From NCBI RefSeq assembly GCF_000319245.1, contig NC_019814.1:682001-746000 (forward strand): a stretch of 64,000 bases of DNA. Reading direction: 5' to 3'. Of the stretch, positions 21,370 to 31,113 are shown piece after piece. Every line of letters begins with the position of its first letter. Position 1 is the stretch's first letter. The notes beneath the pieces were generated by a model. The model saw only the letters and a list, made by a program, of their open reading frames with translations, was not told the origin of the DNA and did not search any database. Position numbers and translations under genes: made by a program. This DNA comes from Candidatus Kinetoplastibacterium blastocrithidii (ex Strigomonas culicis) (lineage in GTDB: Bacteria; Pseudomonadota; Gammaproteobacteria; Burkholderiales; Burkholderiaceae_B).

Positions 21370-22704
21370 TTACTTACTATTTTCTTCTATATCCAATCTC
21401 TTTAAGAAAGCAATTTTTTGTTTTATCTTATGCTCTAAACCATAATCAGTTGGAAAGTAAAATTGCTCCTTAACTTCATCTGGAAAATAATCTTCTGATG
21501 GAACATAAGCATTAGGAAATTCATGGGCATACTTGTATTCTCTATAAACCCCCGATTTTCTTGTAAACTCTTTTGAAGAATTGCGCAGGTGGCCAGGAAC
21601 AGCCCTACTAGAATCAGTCTTAACGTAGTTGCATGCTAAGTTAAAAGCATTATATACAGAATTTGATTTAGCAGCACAAGACATATAAACAACAGCATTT
21701 GCTAATGCAAGCTCACCCTCAGGTGAGCCTAGGCACTGATATATTCTTCCACAATTTGCACTAAAATCAATTGCTCTAGGATCTGCCATGCCTATATCCT
21801 CTACAGCAATACGCATTAAACGCCTAGCTATATACATTGGATCCGCTCCGGATGTTAATAAACTAGCTAGCCAATACAATGCTGCATTTGGATCCGATCC
21901 TCTTATAGACTTATGTAAAGCGCTAACTTGATCGTAAAAAAAGCCACCACCTTTGTCGAACATTCTACAATCTCTTGAAAAGTTAGCCTTTAACCAAGAT
22001 GAGGTTATTAAATTGATTTTAGAAACTAAAGCTGACTCAAAAACAATCTCAGTCAGATTTATAACACGTCTAGCGTCTCCATCTGCCATCGATATAATAT
22101 TCAAACAAGCATTTTCATCAATATAAATATTCTTGTGTTCTGCGTATTCTTTATTCAAAATTATAATGGCCCTAGATAAAAGCATAGATAAATCTTCTTT
22201 ACTAAGATGATTTAAAATATAGACCTTTACTCTTGACAATAAAGAAGAATTAATCTCAAAAGAAGGATTCTCAGTAGTAGCCCCTATAAGAATTAACAAA
22301 CCATTTTCTACATGTGGGAGAAATGCATCTTGCTGAGATCTATTAAAACCATGTATCTCGTCTATAAATAAAATAGTCTTCTTGCCATTAAGCTGTGCAT
22401 TCTTTGCAAAAACAATAGCATCTCTTATATCTTTAACTCCGCTGAGGACGGCAGATATTGATAAAAACTCAAAATCAATATCATTAGAGAACAATCTTGC
22501 TATAGTAGTTTTTCCTGCTCCTGGAGGCCCCCACATTATCATCGAGTGCAATTTTCCACTATCTATTGCGATTCTTATTGGCTTGTTTATCCCTATAAGA
22601 TGAGATTGACCGATAACATCATCTAAATTTTTTGGCCTCAGCCTTTCAGCTAAAGGAATGCATTTATTGCCAGATTGATTGAAATAACTTGCATCAAAAT
22701 TCAT
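21370..22704 (-). CDS. rarA: Replication-associated recombination protein A (RarA/MgsA)
   Basis: RarA is a AAA+ ATPase related to clamp loaders that acts at stalled replication forks. The 444-residue protein carries Walker A GPPGAGKTTIARL near residue 60, Walker B ILFIDEIHGF near 108, sensor 1 GATTENPSFEINSSLLSR near 138, and the family C-terminal tetramerisation region. It sits between lolA (10 bases) and serS (45 bases), the common ftsK-lolA-rarA-serS order of gamma- and beta-proteobacteria, so the genes are likely one transcript. All ATPase motifs are intact. Confidence 0.95.
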   Translation of the reverse strand: MNFDASYFNQSGNKCIPLAERLRPKNLDDVIGQSHLIGINKPIRIAIDSGKLHSMIMWGPPGAGKTTIARLFSNDIDFEFLSISAVLSGVKDIRDAIVFAKNAQLNGKKTILFIDEIHGFNRSQQDAFLPHVENGLLILIGATTENPSFEINSSLLSRVKVYILNHLSKEDLSMLLSRAIIILNKEYAEHKNIYIDENACLNIISMADGDARRVINLTEIVFESALVSKINLITSSWLKANFSRDCRMFDKGGGFFYDQVSALHKSIRGSDPNAALYWLASLLTSGADPMYIARRLMRIAVEDIGMADPRAIDFSANCGRIYQCLGSPEGELALANAVVYMSCAAKSNSVYNAFNLACNYVKTDSSRAVPGHLRNSSKEFTRKSGVYREYKYAHEFPNAYVPSEDYFPDEVKEQFYFPTDYGLEHKIKQKIAFLKRLDIEENSK

Positions 22705-22713
22705 AAATATTAT

Positions 22714-23328
22714 CTACATATCAAGCAAATCTACATTTGGAGGGAGAATAAAACTAAATAAATCCTCTGATAAATCATCATTAATCAATATATTAGATAA
22801 ATCTATTACAAATTTCTGATCAAAAACATCAAATAAATGGATCTTGGATATAAATCTATCATCAAAGCCGAAATCTATAACCCTAAAACCACTACTCAAA
22901 TTATTAGTTGTCGCCGACAACCAATACAAATCATCACGATTATAAGAATATTTAATATCAACAAATTCTTCTAAATTGTCAGAAGACAGCATGTCCATAA
23001 AAAAAGATAAGGGCGTTTCATCAATATTTCTTGCTATTGCCTGACATAAATCAGAATCATACTGGTATATCTTTTCGCCGTCAGATACAACTAATTGCCT
23101 ACTATTACTGACAATCTCCCATCTAAATTTTCCTGGCTTTTTAAATCTTAAAAATCCATTTTGTGAAGACTTGACAATACCTTGAGGGTCTAATATAGAC
23201 TGTCTAAACTCACATGAAAAACTTCTTACTTCCTTTAGAAAATCTAATCTGTTGTCTGTATTCTCAGATTTTGCATGACAGCAAAAAATGATAGTAAAAA
23301 CACATAAAAATCTAATTAAATTATTCAT
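22714..23328 (-). CDS. lolA: Outer-membrane lipoprotein carrier protein LolA
   Basis: LolA is the periplasmic chaperone that ferries lipoproteins from LolCDE to LolB at the outer membrane. The 204-residue protein begins with a signal peptide (about 17-20 residues, cleavage near CCHAKS) followed by the mature region with [13 protein letters not shown] and KPGKFRWEI, the most recognisable family segments. It overlaps the end of ftsK by 8 bases, so translation is coupled. The sequence is more divergent than the other genes of this cluster but keeps length and core blocks. Confidence 0.9.
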   Translation of the reverse strand: MNNLIRFLCVFTIIFCCHAKSENTDNRLDFLKEVRSFSCEFRQSILDPQGIVKSSQNGFLRFKKPGKFRWEIVSNSRQLVVSDGEKIYQYDSDLCQAIARNIDETPLSFFMDMLSSDNLEEFVDIKYSYNRDDLYWLSATTNNLSSGFRVIDFGFDDRFISKIHLFDVFDQKFVIDLSNILINDDLSEDLFSFILPPNVDLLDM

Positions 23329-25765
23329 CTTTCTGATCTGATATATTTACTAAAATCTCACGATTTCCATTAGAACGCATGGAGGAAACAATACCTGCCT
23401 TTTCCATTTGCTCCAATAAACGTGCAGCTCTATTGTAACCAATTCTTAAATGACGTTGCACCAAAGAGATAGACGCCCTACGGTTTTTCAACACTATATC
23501 ACAAGCCTTATCATACATAGGATCATTTTCATAACTTTCTATTCCTGTTACAGAATTAATACCATCTGAATCTGCTAAAGACTCTCCGTAATTAAGAATT
23601 TCATCTATATAATTAGCCTCTCCTTGAGACTTCAATGATTCTACCACTCGGTGCACCTCATCATCACTAACAAAAGCTCCATGTATGCGAACAGGAAAAC
23701 CGACCCCAGGGGGCAAGTATAACATATCGCCCTGCCCCAATAAGCTTTCCGCACCTGCTTGATCTAAAATTGTGCGTGAATCTATTTTTGATGAAACTTG
23801 AAATGCTATGCGTGTTGGTATATTAGCTTTTATAAGACCAGTAATAACATCAACACTAGGACGTTGTGTAGCTAAAATTAGATGTATGCCAGCTGCTCTT
23901 GCTTTCTGTGCAAGCCTAGCTATTAATTCCTCTATTTTTTTTCCAGATGTCATCATAAGATCAGCCAACTCATCTATAACTACAATTATAGATGACATTA
24001 ACTCTAAAGGCTCCGGATCATTCTTATTAACAGATAAAGGATTATAAATAAACTCATTAGACAAAGAGGCCTCCTTTATTTTTTCATTATAGCCAGATAA
24101 ATTGCGGACACCCATCTTGCTCATCAAATAATATCTTTTATCCATTTCACTCACACACCAACGTAGAGCATTTGCCGCTTTCTTCATATCCGTAACAACA
24201 TTGGTCAAAAGATGCGGTATGCCCTCATAAACACTCATTTCCAACATTTTAGGATCTATCAATATCAATCTAATATTAGAAGAACTATATTTATATAATA
24301 AAGATATTAACATAGCATTTATACCAACTGATTTGCCTGATCCTGTAGTTCCTGCCACTAATAAATGAGGCATTCTAGATAAGTCAGCTACTACAGGATT
24401 ACCTGCAATATCCTTACCCAAGGCTATTGTTAAAGTAGACTTAGCTAAATTATACACAGAGGAGTTTAATATCTCTGACAAACATACAGACTGACGACTT
24501 CTATTAGGAAGTTCCAACCCCATTAGATTCTTGCCAGGTATTGTTTCAACTACCCTAATACTAGCAACACTCAATGATCTAGCCAAATCTCTAGCCAAGC
24601 CAACTATCTGACTCCCCTTAATTCCAATTGCTGGCTCAATTTCATATCTAGTAATTACTGGACCAGATTTTGCAGATATTACTCTTACGGATACACCAAA
24701 ATCTGCCAGTTTCTGCTCTATCAATTTGGATACTAACTTTATATCCTCGGAGGGTGGTTGTATATCATTATATCTCGATGAGTCTAGTAAATTTAATGAT
24801 GGCAGTTTCTCATTTTTCCTTTTAACTATGTTTTTTTCGGTTTTATTAGGCACATGCTCTATAAAGCTATCTATCACATCAGATAAATTACTTGATATAT
24901 CTTTATTGTCAACAATATTTTTATGATTATCTATAATCAATAATTCCTCATTATTATTGCGACCTGTGTTATCCTGCTCTTTGTAGCGCGCATTCCTCCT
25001 CCTATGAAAAAAATCATAAATACAATAGGTACATCGATGGATAATTTTCCTAATAAAACTAAAAATATACAAAAACAAACAATTCAATCTTTTTATGAAA
25101 CTATCAAGTAAGAAGCCTATTTTCTCAAAAAACAATAACCAAGAAAAACAAAAAAACAAGCTAAAACCAGTAAGCACCATAACCATTAAAAAAAGAATAG
25201 AGCCTGTCATTCCTATTAAAAATACCAAATAATCAGAGAAACAATTACCTATAATACAACCAGATCTACATATTTCCAAAAATCCTTGGCTAATATGATT
25301 TTCTATATCTTCAGAAAATATTGCCTCCAATCCTAGCGTTCCGAAAAGCAGTAATAGAAAACCTATTATATTTTCAAAATAAAAATAAACCCCAAAAAAA
25401 ACAGATGATTGATCACTATTGCGAAAGTAAACAACTAGTCTAGAATAAATAATAAATAACCAACTAAACAATAAATAAACAAACCAAAAAGATGAAAAAC
25501 CAAACAAATGAAGCAATATTTCTGACACATAAGCACCAAAAACCCCACCTTTATTAATTATCGAATTATGTAAAATCTGACCGTGAAGAACAAAATTATC
25601 ATTAGAATCCCAAGATAATAGGCTCAGAACTAACCAGGATAACGAAACCATAAGAAATATTAATACCGCTTCACAAAATAATGCAGAATTTTTTATAAAA
25701 AATGGTAATCTAATACTACTTAGCGCACGTATTTTTCTAGAAATAAAATTAAATAAACGAACCAT
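23321..25765 (-). CDS. ftsK: DNA translocase FtsK
   Basis: FtsK anchors at the division septum and pumps chromosomal DNA to resolve dimers with XerCD at dif. The 814-residue protein has about four membrane helices in the first 220 residues, a short linker, and the RecA-like motor domain with Walker [17 protein letters not shown] near residue 475 and Walker [13 protein letters not shown] near 590. A C-terminal winged-helix gamma domain ([20 protein letters not shown] near 755) that recognises KOPS sites is present. The linker is much shorter than in E. coli, as in many beta-proteobacteria. It starts divergently from trxB, 50 bases apart. Confidence 0.96.
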   Translation of the reverse strand: MVRLFNFISRKIRALSSIRLPFFIKNSALFCEAVLIFLMVSLSWLVLSLLSWDSNDNFVLHGQILHNSIINKGGVFGAYVSEILLHLFGFSSFWFVYLLFSWLFIIYSRLVVYFRNSDQSSVFFGVYFYFENIIGFLLLLFGTLGLEAIFSEDIENHISQGFLEICRSGCIIGNCFSDYLVFLIGMTGSILFLMVMVLTGFSLFFCFSWLLFFEKIGFLLDSFIKRLNCLFLYIFSFIRKIIHRCTYCIYDFFHRRRNARYKEQDNTGRNNNEELLIIDNHKNIVDNKDISSNLSDVIDSFIEHVPNKTEKNIVKRKNEKLPSLNLLDSSRYNDIQPPSEDIKLVSKLIEQKLADFGVSVRVISAKSGPVITRYEIEPAIGIKGSQIVGLARDLARSLSVASIRVVETIPGKNLMGLELPNRSRQSVCLSEILNSSVYNLAKSTLTIALGKDIAGNPVVADLSRMPHLLVAGTTGSGKSVGINAMLISLLYKYSSSNIRLILIDPKMLEMSVYEGIPHLLTNVVTDMKKAANALRWCVSEMDKRYYLMSKMGVRNLSGYNEKIKEASLSNEFIYNPLSVNKNDPEPLELMSSIIVVIDELADLMMTSGKKIEELIARLAQKARAAGIHLILATQRPSVDVITGLIKANIPTRIAFQVSSKIDSRTILDQAGAESLLGQGDMLYLPPGVGFPVRIHGAFVSDDEVHRVVESLKSQGEANYIDEILNYGESLADSDGINSVTGIESYENDPMYDKACDIVLKNRRASISLVQRHLRIGYNRAARLLEQMEKAGIVSSMRSNGNREILVNISDQKDE

Positions 25766-25815
25766 ATTGACAACATTAATTTGATATATATTGGATTAGG
25801 ATAAAGGAGCTACTT

Positions 25816-26775
25816 ATGAGTATAACTAAAAAAACAAAATTATTAATAATTGGATCTGGACCAGCTGGATATACCGCCGCATTATATGCTGCTCGTGCCA
25901 ATCTTGACCCTATCATTATTACAGGACTAAATCAAGGTGGTCAATTAATGAATACTACGGAAATAGAAAACTGGCCCACTGCCTATGTTAACACTAGTGG
26001 AGCAGATCTTATGGATCTTTTTCTATTAAATGTTAAAAAATTTAATACAGAAATAATCCTAGATAACATTGTGAATGCTAATCTATCAAGAAGGCCATTT
26101 GTTCTTACCGGCGATAGCGGAACTGATTACATATGTCAATCAGTTATTATAGCTACAGGCTCATCACCAAAGAAACTAGGAATCAAGTCTGAAGACAAAT
26201 TCCTTGGCAAAGGAGTTTCTTACTGCGCCACTTGTGATGGTATGTTTTATAAAAATAAAGACGTGATAATTGTCGGAGGAGGAAACACGGCTATAGAAGA
26301 TGCTCTATATTTATCTAATATATGTCAAAACGTAACATTAGTACACAGACATGAAAAGTTTAGAGCTGAGCCTATATTACTGGATCGAATCAATAACAAG
26401 GCCAGAAAAAAAACAATATCAATCAAAACATTTTTTACTCTTAGCAAAATAGAGGGAGATAAAGACAAAGTTACAAATGTCGTACTATCTAATTCTAAAA
26501 ATGGCTCGTCAGAAAACATCAGGACAGATGGGATTTTTATAGCTATAGGACACAATCCTAATACAAATATATTTAATGGCCTAATGAAAACAGAAGAAGG
26601 GTATATCATTACTCAAAAAAACGACAAAAATTTCCAAACAATGACCTCCATTGAAGGAGTATTTGCAGCAGGAGATGTTCAGGACAACATATATAGACAA
26701 GCAATTACCAGCTCAGGAACTGGCTGTATGGCTGCACTAGATGCTCAAAGATGGCTTGAAAAAAATGAAGTCTAA
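25816..26775 (+). CDS. trxB: Thioredoxin-disulfide reductase
   Basis: This FAD enzyme reduces thioredoxin with NADPH. The 319-residue protein has the FAD Rossmann motif IIGSGPAGYTAALYAARA near residue 11, the redox pair CATC near residues 137-140, the NADPH motif VGGGNTAIEDALYLS near 157, and the terminal FAD motif GVFAAGDVQD near 285. AAAGGAG stands six bases ahead of the ATG. It is divergent from ftsK, and the following Smr gene overlaps its end. It would serve ribonucleotide reduction and disulfide control. Confidence 0.97.
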   Translation: MSITKKTKLLIIGSGPAGYTAALYAARANLDPIIITGLNQGGQLMNTTEIENWPTAYVNTSGADLMDLFLLNVKKFNTEIILDNIVNANLSRRPFVLTGDSGTDYICQSVIIATGSSPKKLGIKSEDKFLGKGVSYCATCDGMFYKNKDVIIVGGGNTAIEDALYLSNICQNVTLVHRHEKFRAEPILLDRINNKARKKTISIKTFFTLSKIEGDKDKVTNVVLSNSKNGSSENIRTDGIFIAIGHNPNTNIFNGLMKTEEGYIITQKNDKNFQTMTSIEGVFAAGDVQDNIYRQAITSSGTGCMAALDAQRWLEKNEV

Positions 26776-27400
26776 GTATATAAAATTATCTACTGTCCAA
26801 AATTACTATAAATTCCATAAAAAGTTAAACATGCTTAGTGATGAATTTCAAGTCTCTGAGAGATTGAAAAACATATCTACTGCATTAAAGCATACCGCAC
26901 GCACAGAAGATAGCGCGAAAAACTATTTTAAACACGAGCATCATGATCAACTTCAACACGATCATAAAAGTAATTGTATTTATAATTATGATATAATCGT
27001 TAGCGAATTATCTGATGAGCTATCTGTGGATCATCTATTATCTGATGATGGTAGATCTTACATAAGACCAAATTTAAATAAAAATATAGTAAAATTCCTA
27101 AAAAATGGAAAATGGAAGATAGAAGCCAAACTTGATTTGCATAATCTATGCATAGCGGGAGCTAGATCTGCATTTATAAACTTTATGAAACACTGCATAA
27201 AAAACGGTGTTAGGTGTGTCTCTATTATTCATGGTAAAGGATATGGGTCTTCCCCAGAGAACGGACCGATATTAAAGAACAAAGTGCGCTCTTGGTTAGT
27301 GCAGACAGCAGAAATTCGAGCATTTTCTGAGGCTTTAGAGCATAATGGTGGATCTGGAGCTTTGGTTGTGCTTTTACATAAAACCAAAAATGAAAGCTAA
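26765..27400 (+). CDS. Smr-domain protein (MutS2 C-terminal-like, putative endonuclease)
   Basis: The C-terminal ~85 residues form an Smr domain, with LDLHNLCIAGARSAFINFM and the conserved IIHGKGYGSSPENGPILKN motif. Smr domains bind or nick nucleic acid; the stand-alone YdaL/SmrA-type proteins of proteobacteria are poorly characterised (SmrB acts in ribosome rescue). The N-terminal half is charged and low in conservation, including a His/Asp-rich stretch. The ATG at 26765 overlaps the trxB stop by 11 bases; another in-frame ATG exists at 26741. The product is about 211 residues. Function beyond nucleic-acid interaction is not known from sequence. Confidence 0.88.
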   Translation: MKSKYIKLSTVQNYYKFHKKLNMLSDEFQVSERLKNISTALKHTARTEDSAKNYFKHEHHDQLQHDHKSNCIYNYDIIVSELSDELSVDHLLSDDGRSYIRPNLNKNIVKFLKNGKWKIEAKLDLHNLCIAGARSAFINFMKHCIKNGVRCVSIIHGKGYGSSPENGPILKNKVRSWLVQTAEIRAFSEALEHNGGSGALVVLLHKTKNES

Positions 27401-27404
27401 TATA

Positions 27405-27737
27405 ATGAAATTCACTTACCTAACCATAGCAATAATAACTGAACTATTCGCAACAGTAGCATTAAAGAATTCCATTGGCTTTACTCGCCTATGGCCATCA
27501 TTATTTACATGTTTTTTTTATATTATATCTACATATTTTCTATCATTAACATTAGAAGAAATACCGGTGGGCATAGCTTACGCTATTTGGTGCGGCGTTG
27601 GAATCATACTAGTCTCATTAATAGGAGTATTATTTTTCAATCAAACATTAGATGCCCCAGCTGTAGCAGGAATAGTACTTATTGTATTAGGAGTAGTTAT
27701 AATGAACGTATTTTCTAAGGTCAATATAGAAAACTAG
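27405..27737 (+). CDS. Small multidrug resistance (SMR/EmrE family) transporter
   Basis: This is a four-helix inner-membrane protein of 110 residues that works as an antiparallel dimer exchanging protons for cationic drugs, quaternary ammonium compounds or guanidinium. The essential membrane glutamate is in the first helix (AIITELFATVALKNS) and the PVGIAYAIWCGVG motif is in the third helix, both diagnostic. I chose the ATG at 27405 because it gives a standard N terminus; an ATG 15 bases upstream is possible. It starts 4 bases after the Smr gene. Its natural substrate is unknown; a symbiont might use it for metabolite or guanidinium export. Confidence 0.92.
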   Translation: MKFTYLTIAIITELFATVALKNSIGFTRLWPSLFTCFFYIISTYFLSLTLEEIPVGIAYAIWCGVGIILVSLIGVLFFNQTLDAPAVAGIVLIVLGVVIMNVFSKVNIEN

Positions 27738-27791
27738 AAATATGTTTTCAGTATCAACCTCAGTTTTTAAATTAATAAATTATATTGCGCT

Positions 27792-29225
27792 CTATATAAT
27801 AATGTAACCAGTAATTAAATAATAAACAGCCACAACGGCACCGATCATTGCTACAAGAAAAATCAACCATTCTGATTTATTAAAAACTGTTTTAGATTGC
27901 TCTGATTTTGTCATTGCAAATAAAACTGTTCCAGGGCCATAAAGAACAGAAGACAATAATAAATACTTCAAGCCCCCTGCATATAGTAACCAGGTAGCGA
28001 AAACAGTAGCCATGAAACCATAAAATAAATCAAATGCTCTCTGTTTTTTTTCATAAATGCTATAAGACTCTCCCGTTGTTGCTAGCTTAAGACCATAAGC
28101 TGCTACTAATAAATATGGTATTAAATTCATAGAACTTGTAAGTTCAATAGCCAATGTAAATGCCTCTCTTGCCAGCATAGTCACTATCAAGAAAACCTGT
28201 ATAGTTATACTTGTCATCCAGAGTGATGCGGATGGCACACTATTCTCATTTTCTTTTTTTAAAAAAGAAGGCATAGTTCCTGATACTGCAGCTGTATATA
28301 AAACTTCAGCGGCAAGAAGAGACCAAGAAAGGTAAGCACCTAAAACAGCTACCAATAAGCCTATTCCTATAAGAATTGCCCCCCATTCTCCAACAACCGC
28401 TTGTAATACACCTGCCATAGATGGATTTCGTAATAAGGCTAGTTCAGATCTATCCATAACCCCATATGACAATATGGTAATTAAAACAAGCAATAACAAG
28501 ACACCAAGAAAACCTAATAAAGTAGCAATACCAACGTCTTTCCTATTTTTAGCATAACGAGAATAAACACTTGCTCCTTCTATGCCAAGGAATACGAAAA
28601 CAGTTATTAACATTGTGCCTCGAACCTGCTCAAAAATACTACTAAGGTTGAAGGAGCCACCTCCCCACATATTATTAATAAAAATCTCTGACCTAAAACC
28701 AAAACATACTAAAACAATGAATATAACTATTGGAATAAGTTTAGATACGGTAACTATATTATTAATAAAATCAGCCTCTTTTATTCCTCTTAACACTAAA
28801 AAATGAAAAGACCATAATATACTAGAGGACAAAATAACAGCTGCTAAAGTAGTGCCATCTCCAAAAATAGAGAAGACAGAACCTATTGTTGAATTTATTA
28901 TTAACAAATAGGTTACATTGCCCAAACAAGTACCAGCCCAATATCCCAACGCAGATGAGAATCCCAAATAGTCACCAAATCCAGCCTGAGCATACGCGTG
29001 AACACCAGAATCTATATCTGGCTTTCTGCAAGATAATGACTGGAACACAAATGCTAACATCAACATCCCAAGACCAGAAATAGTCCAAGCAATCAACGCA
29101 CCAAACACTCCAGTAACTTGAGCAAAGTTCTGAGGCAAAGAAAAAATCCCAGCTCCAATCATAGAACCCACGACCATAGCGGTCAAGGTCATGACAGAAA
29201 GTTTCTGGGCATTGGAATTACTCAT
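27792..29225 (-). CDS. arcD: Arginine/ornithine antiporter (ArcD-type, APC superfamily)
   Basis: This is a 12-helix inner-membrane amino acid antiporter of the basic amino acid/polyamine group. The 477-residue protein shows the family signature in helix 1 (VVGSMIGAGIFSLPQNFA near residue 19) and the ArcD-like RKPDIDSGVHAYAQAGFGDY block near 68. CGGAG lies ahead of the ATG. Relatives exchange arginine for ornithine or histidine for histamine; the exact substrate is inferred. There is no arginine deiminase gene nearby, so it stands alone and may move basic amino acids between symbiont and host. The gene is intact. Confidence 0.78.
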   Translation of the reverse strand: MSNSNAQKLSVMTLTAMVVGSMIGAGIFSLPQNFAQVTGVFGALIAWTISGLGMLMLAFVFQSLSCRKPDIDSGVHAYAQAGFGDYLGFSSALGYWAGTCLGNVTYLLIINSTIGSVFSIFGDGTTLAAVILSSSILWSFHFLVLRGIKEADFINNIVTVSKLIPIVIFIVLVCFGFRSEIFINNMWGGGSFNLSSIFEQVRGTMLITVFVFLGIEGASVYSRYAKNRKDVGIATLLGFLGVLLLLVLITILSYGVMDRSELALLRNPSMAGVLQAVVGEWGAILIGIGLLVAVLGAYLSWSLLAAEVLYTAAVSGTMPSFLKKENENSVPSASLWMTSITIQVFLIVTMLAREAFTLAIELTSSMNLIPYLLVAAYGLKLATTGESYSIYEKKQRAFDLFYGFMATVFATWLLYAGGLKYLLLSSVLYGPGTVLFAMTKSEQSKTVFNKSEWLIFLVAMIGAVVAVYYLITGYIII

Positions 29226-29880
29226 ATAAATACTCCGCGTATAACAATATTCTTATTAAAAATTAAACTTGTACTATACAATTTACAAATTAATCATATT
29301 ATAATGATGACGTATATTATTATTTTATATTTTTTATTTATTAATAAAAAATATAAAAGAAATAATTTGTAGCAACGTACAGAAGTGTATACCATTTAAA
29401 TAACTAAAGTACTATTTTTAACAAATTATTATTAAATAGAATATCTTTTAAAAGCCATTAAAAACATTAACAAGATTATGTTTAGCCGACAAGGTCTTTT
29501 TTATAGATATATGAAAAAACATAAACTATCAAAAATAATAACCCTCATAGAAAATACAAAAATAACATGCATTCTGTAGCATCCTGAATTTCATAATGAT
29601 CTTAAAAATAAAGAGCCCATAAGAATATTTATAATCCCAACTTACCAGAATCCAATACATTCTTTAATTTATCAATGCACTTAACTATCTCTGAATAATT
29701 ATTTATAGATCACTTGTGGTCTAAAAACAGCTTATAACAAACTAATTATTCATAACGATCAACATACTGTTTCTTATAAAATAATAAAACACCTAACATT
29801 GATAATATAAACCAGCCAAAACCATAGAATATCACTATATTTAAACAATTAATAAATTAGCATCAGAACTATAATAATAG
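29226..29880. other. Large AT-rich spacer between arcD and dnaJ with possible gene remnants
   Basis: These 655 bases hold no complete gene. On the minus strand two short coding-like stretches stand out. One at 29746-29835 is a 29-codon frame from a GTG with a single membrane segment (GFGWFILSMLGVLLFYKKQY). The other at 29629-29709 ends in EIVKCIDKLKNVLDSGKLGL and is preceded by a stop codon. Neither has a ribosome-binding site. They may be the remains of one small membrane protein gene. The rest looks like decayed, near-random AT-rich sequence. Confidence 0.4.
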
Positions 29881-31002
29881 TTAACTAAAAAATTCCTTTA
29901 CTCTATCAGTCCAAGACTTACTTTGTGGAGAATGATGACCACCACCATCTTTTAGAGATTGCTCAAATTGACGAAGAATATTTTTCTGATCATCTTTTAA
30001 CTTAACAGGAATTTCTACCGCAACATGACAATATAAATCACCATAATGAGAAGAACGAACATTGCGTATTCCTTTTCCTTTTAACCTGAAAGTCTTACCA
30101 GACTGAGTACCCTCAGGTATCGAGATCTCTGCCTTGCCATTTAATGTTGGAACTTGTATAGAACCTCCTAAAGCAGCACAAGTAAAAGGAATTGTTAATT
30201 CGCAATGAAGGTCGTCACCATCTCTTTTAAAGATTTTGTGAGGCTTTATATGTATCTCAACATATAAATCACCTGGATCACCACCATTTATTCCGATATC
30301 CCCATTGCCAGAAAGACGTATCCTCATGCCATTATCAACCCCAATAGGAACTGATACTTGCAAAGTTTTATTACATCTTACCCTACCTACTCCTTTGCAA
30401 CCTAAACAAGGATCTGTAATTTCTTCGCCATTACCTTGACAAACGCCGCATGTCTGCTGAACGCTAAAAAAACCCTGTTGAATACGTATTGATCCATTTC
30501 CGTTACATGATCTACATTTCTTAATACTAGAACCCTCTCTGACACGCTTGCCTTTGCAATTGCCGCAAATATTCCACCCAGGAATATTGATTTCCGTATC
30601 AAATCCAGTAGATGCTTGCTCTAAAGTAATATCAAGTTTATATTTAAGATCTGCTCCTCTATTCCTGCTATTATCACTCCCCCTCATGCCAGAAGAGCCA
30701 AATATATCTCCGAATATATCTCCGAAAGCATCAGCAAATCCACCACTAGAACTATAAGCATGATTCATGCTTTGCTGCTCTGACCATGAATGGCCAAAAC
30801 GATCGTATGCAGCTCGTTTTTCTTTGTCTTCTAAAACCTCATATGCCTCTTTAAGCTCCTTAAATTTTTCTTCAGCCTCTTTATTATTTGGATTGCGATC
30901 AGGGTGATATTTCATGGCTAATTTTCTATATGCCTTTTTTATATCTTGCTCAGTTGCATTCCTTGTCACACCTAAAATATCATAAAAATCTTTTTTTGCC
31001 AT
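29881..31002 (-). CDS. dnaJ: Chaperone protein DnaJ
   Basis: DnaJ delivers substrates to DnaK and stimulates its ATPase. The 373-residue protein has the N-terminal J domain with HPD (YHPDRNPNN near residue 33), a Gly/Phe/Ser linker, a zinc-binding domain with four CxxC pairs (about residues 147-205) and the two C-terminal beta domains. The first zinc repeat reads CGNCKGKR, departing from the usual CxxCxGxG ending, though all eight cysteines are kept. It lies downstream of dnaK across a terminator hairpin. It looks functional. Confidence 0.97.
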   Translation of the reverse strand: MAKKDFYDILGVTRNATEQDIKKAYRKLAMKYHPDRNPNNKEAEEKFKELKEAYEVLEDKEKRAAYDRFGHSWSEQQSMNHAYSSSGGFADAFGDIFGDIFGSSGMRGSDNSRNRGADLKYKLDITLEQASTGFDTEINIPGWNICGNCKGKRVREGSSIKKCRSCNGNGSIRIQQGFFSVQQTCGVCQGNGEEITDPCLGCKGVGRVRCNKTLQVSVPIGVDNGMRIRLSGNGDIGINGGDPGDLYVEIHIKPHKIFKRDGDDLHCELTIPFTCAALGGSIQVPTLNGKAEISIPEGTQSGKTFRLKGKGIRNVRSSHYGDLYCHVAVEIPVKLKDDQKNILRQFEQSLKDGGGHHSPQSKSWTDRVKEFFS

Positions 31003-31055
31003 ATGTCTTTATAATATCTCTCGAATGAGAAATATTTAGAAATTAGTTAATAATT

Positions 31056-31092
31056 AAAAAAGCCCGACAATCAAAAAAATCAACTATCGGGC
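31056..31092 (-). terminator. Terminator/attenuator between dnaK and dnaJ
   Basis: GCCCGA (31062-31067) and TCGGGC (31087-31092) form a GC-rich stem, extended by weaker pairs, and six T residues follow on the minus strand (31056-31061). It lies about 22 bases past the dnaK stop and about 50 ahead of dnaJ, so it may lower dnaJ expression relative to dnaK. Confidence 0.82.
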
Positions 31093-31113
31093 AACTATGT
31101 TATATGCAGAAGT

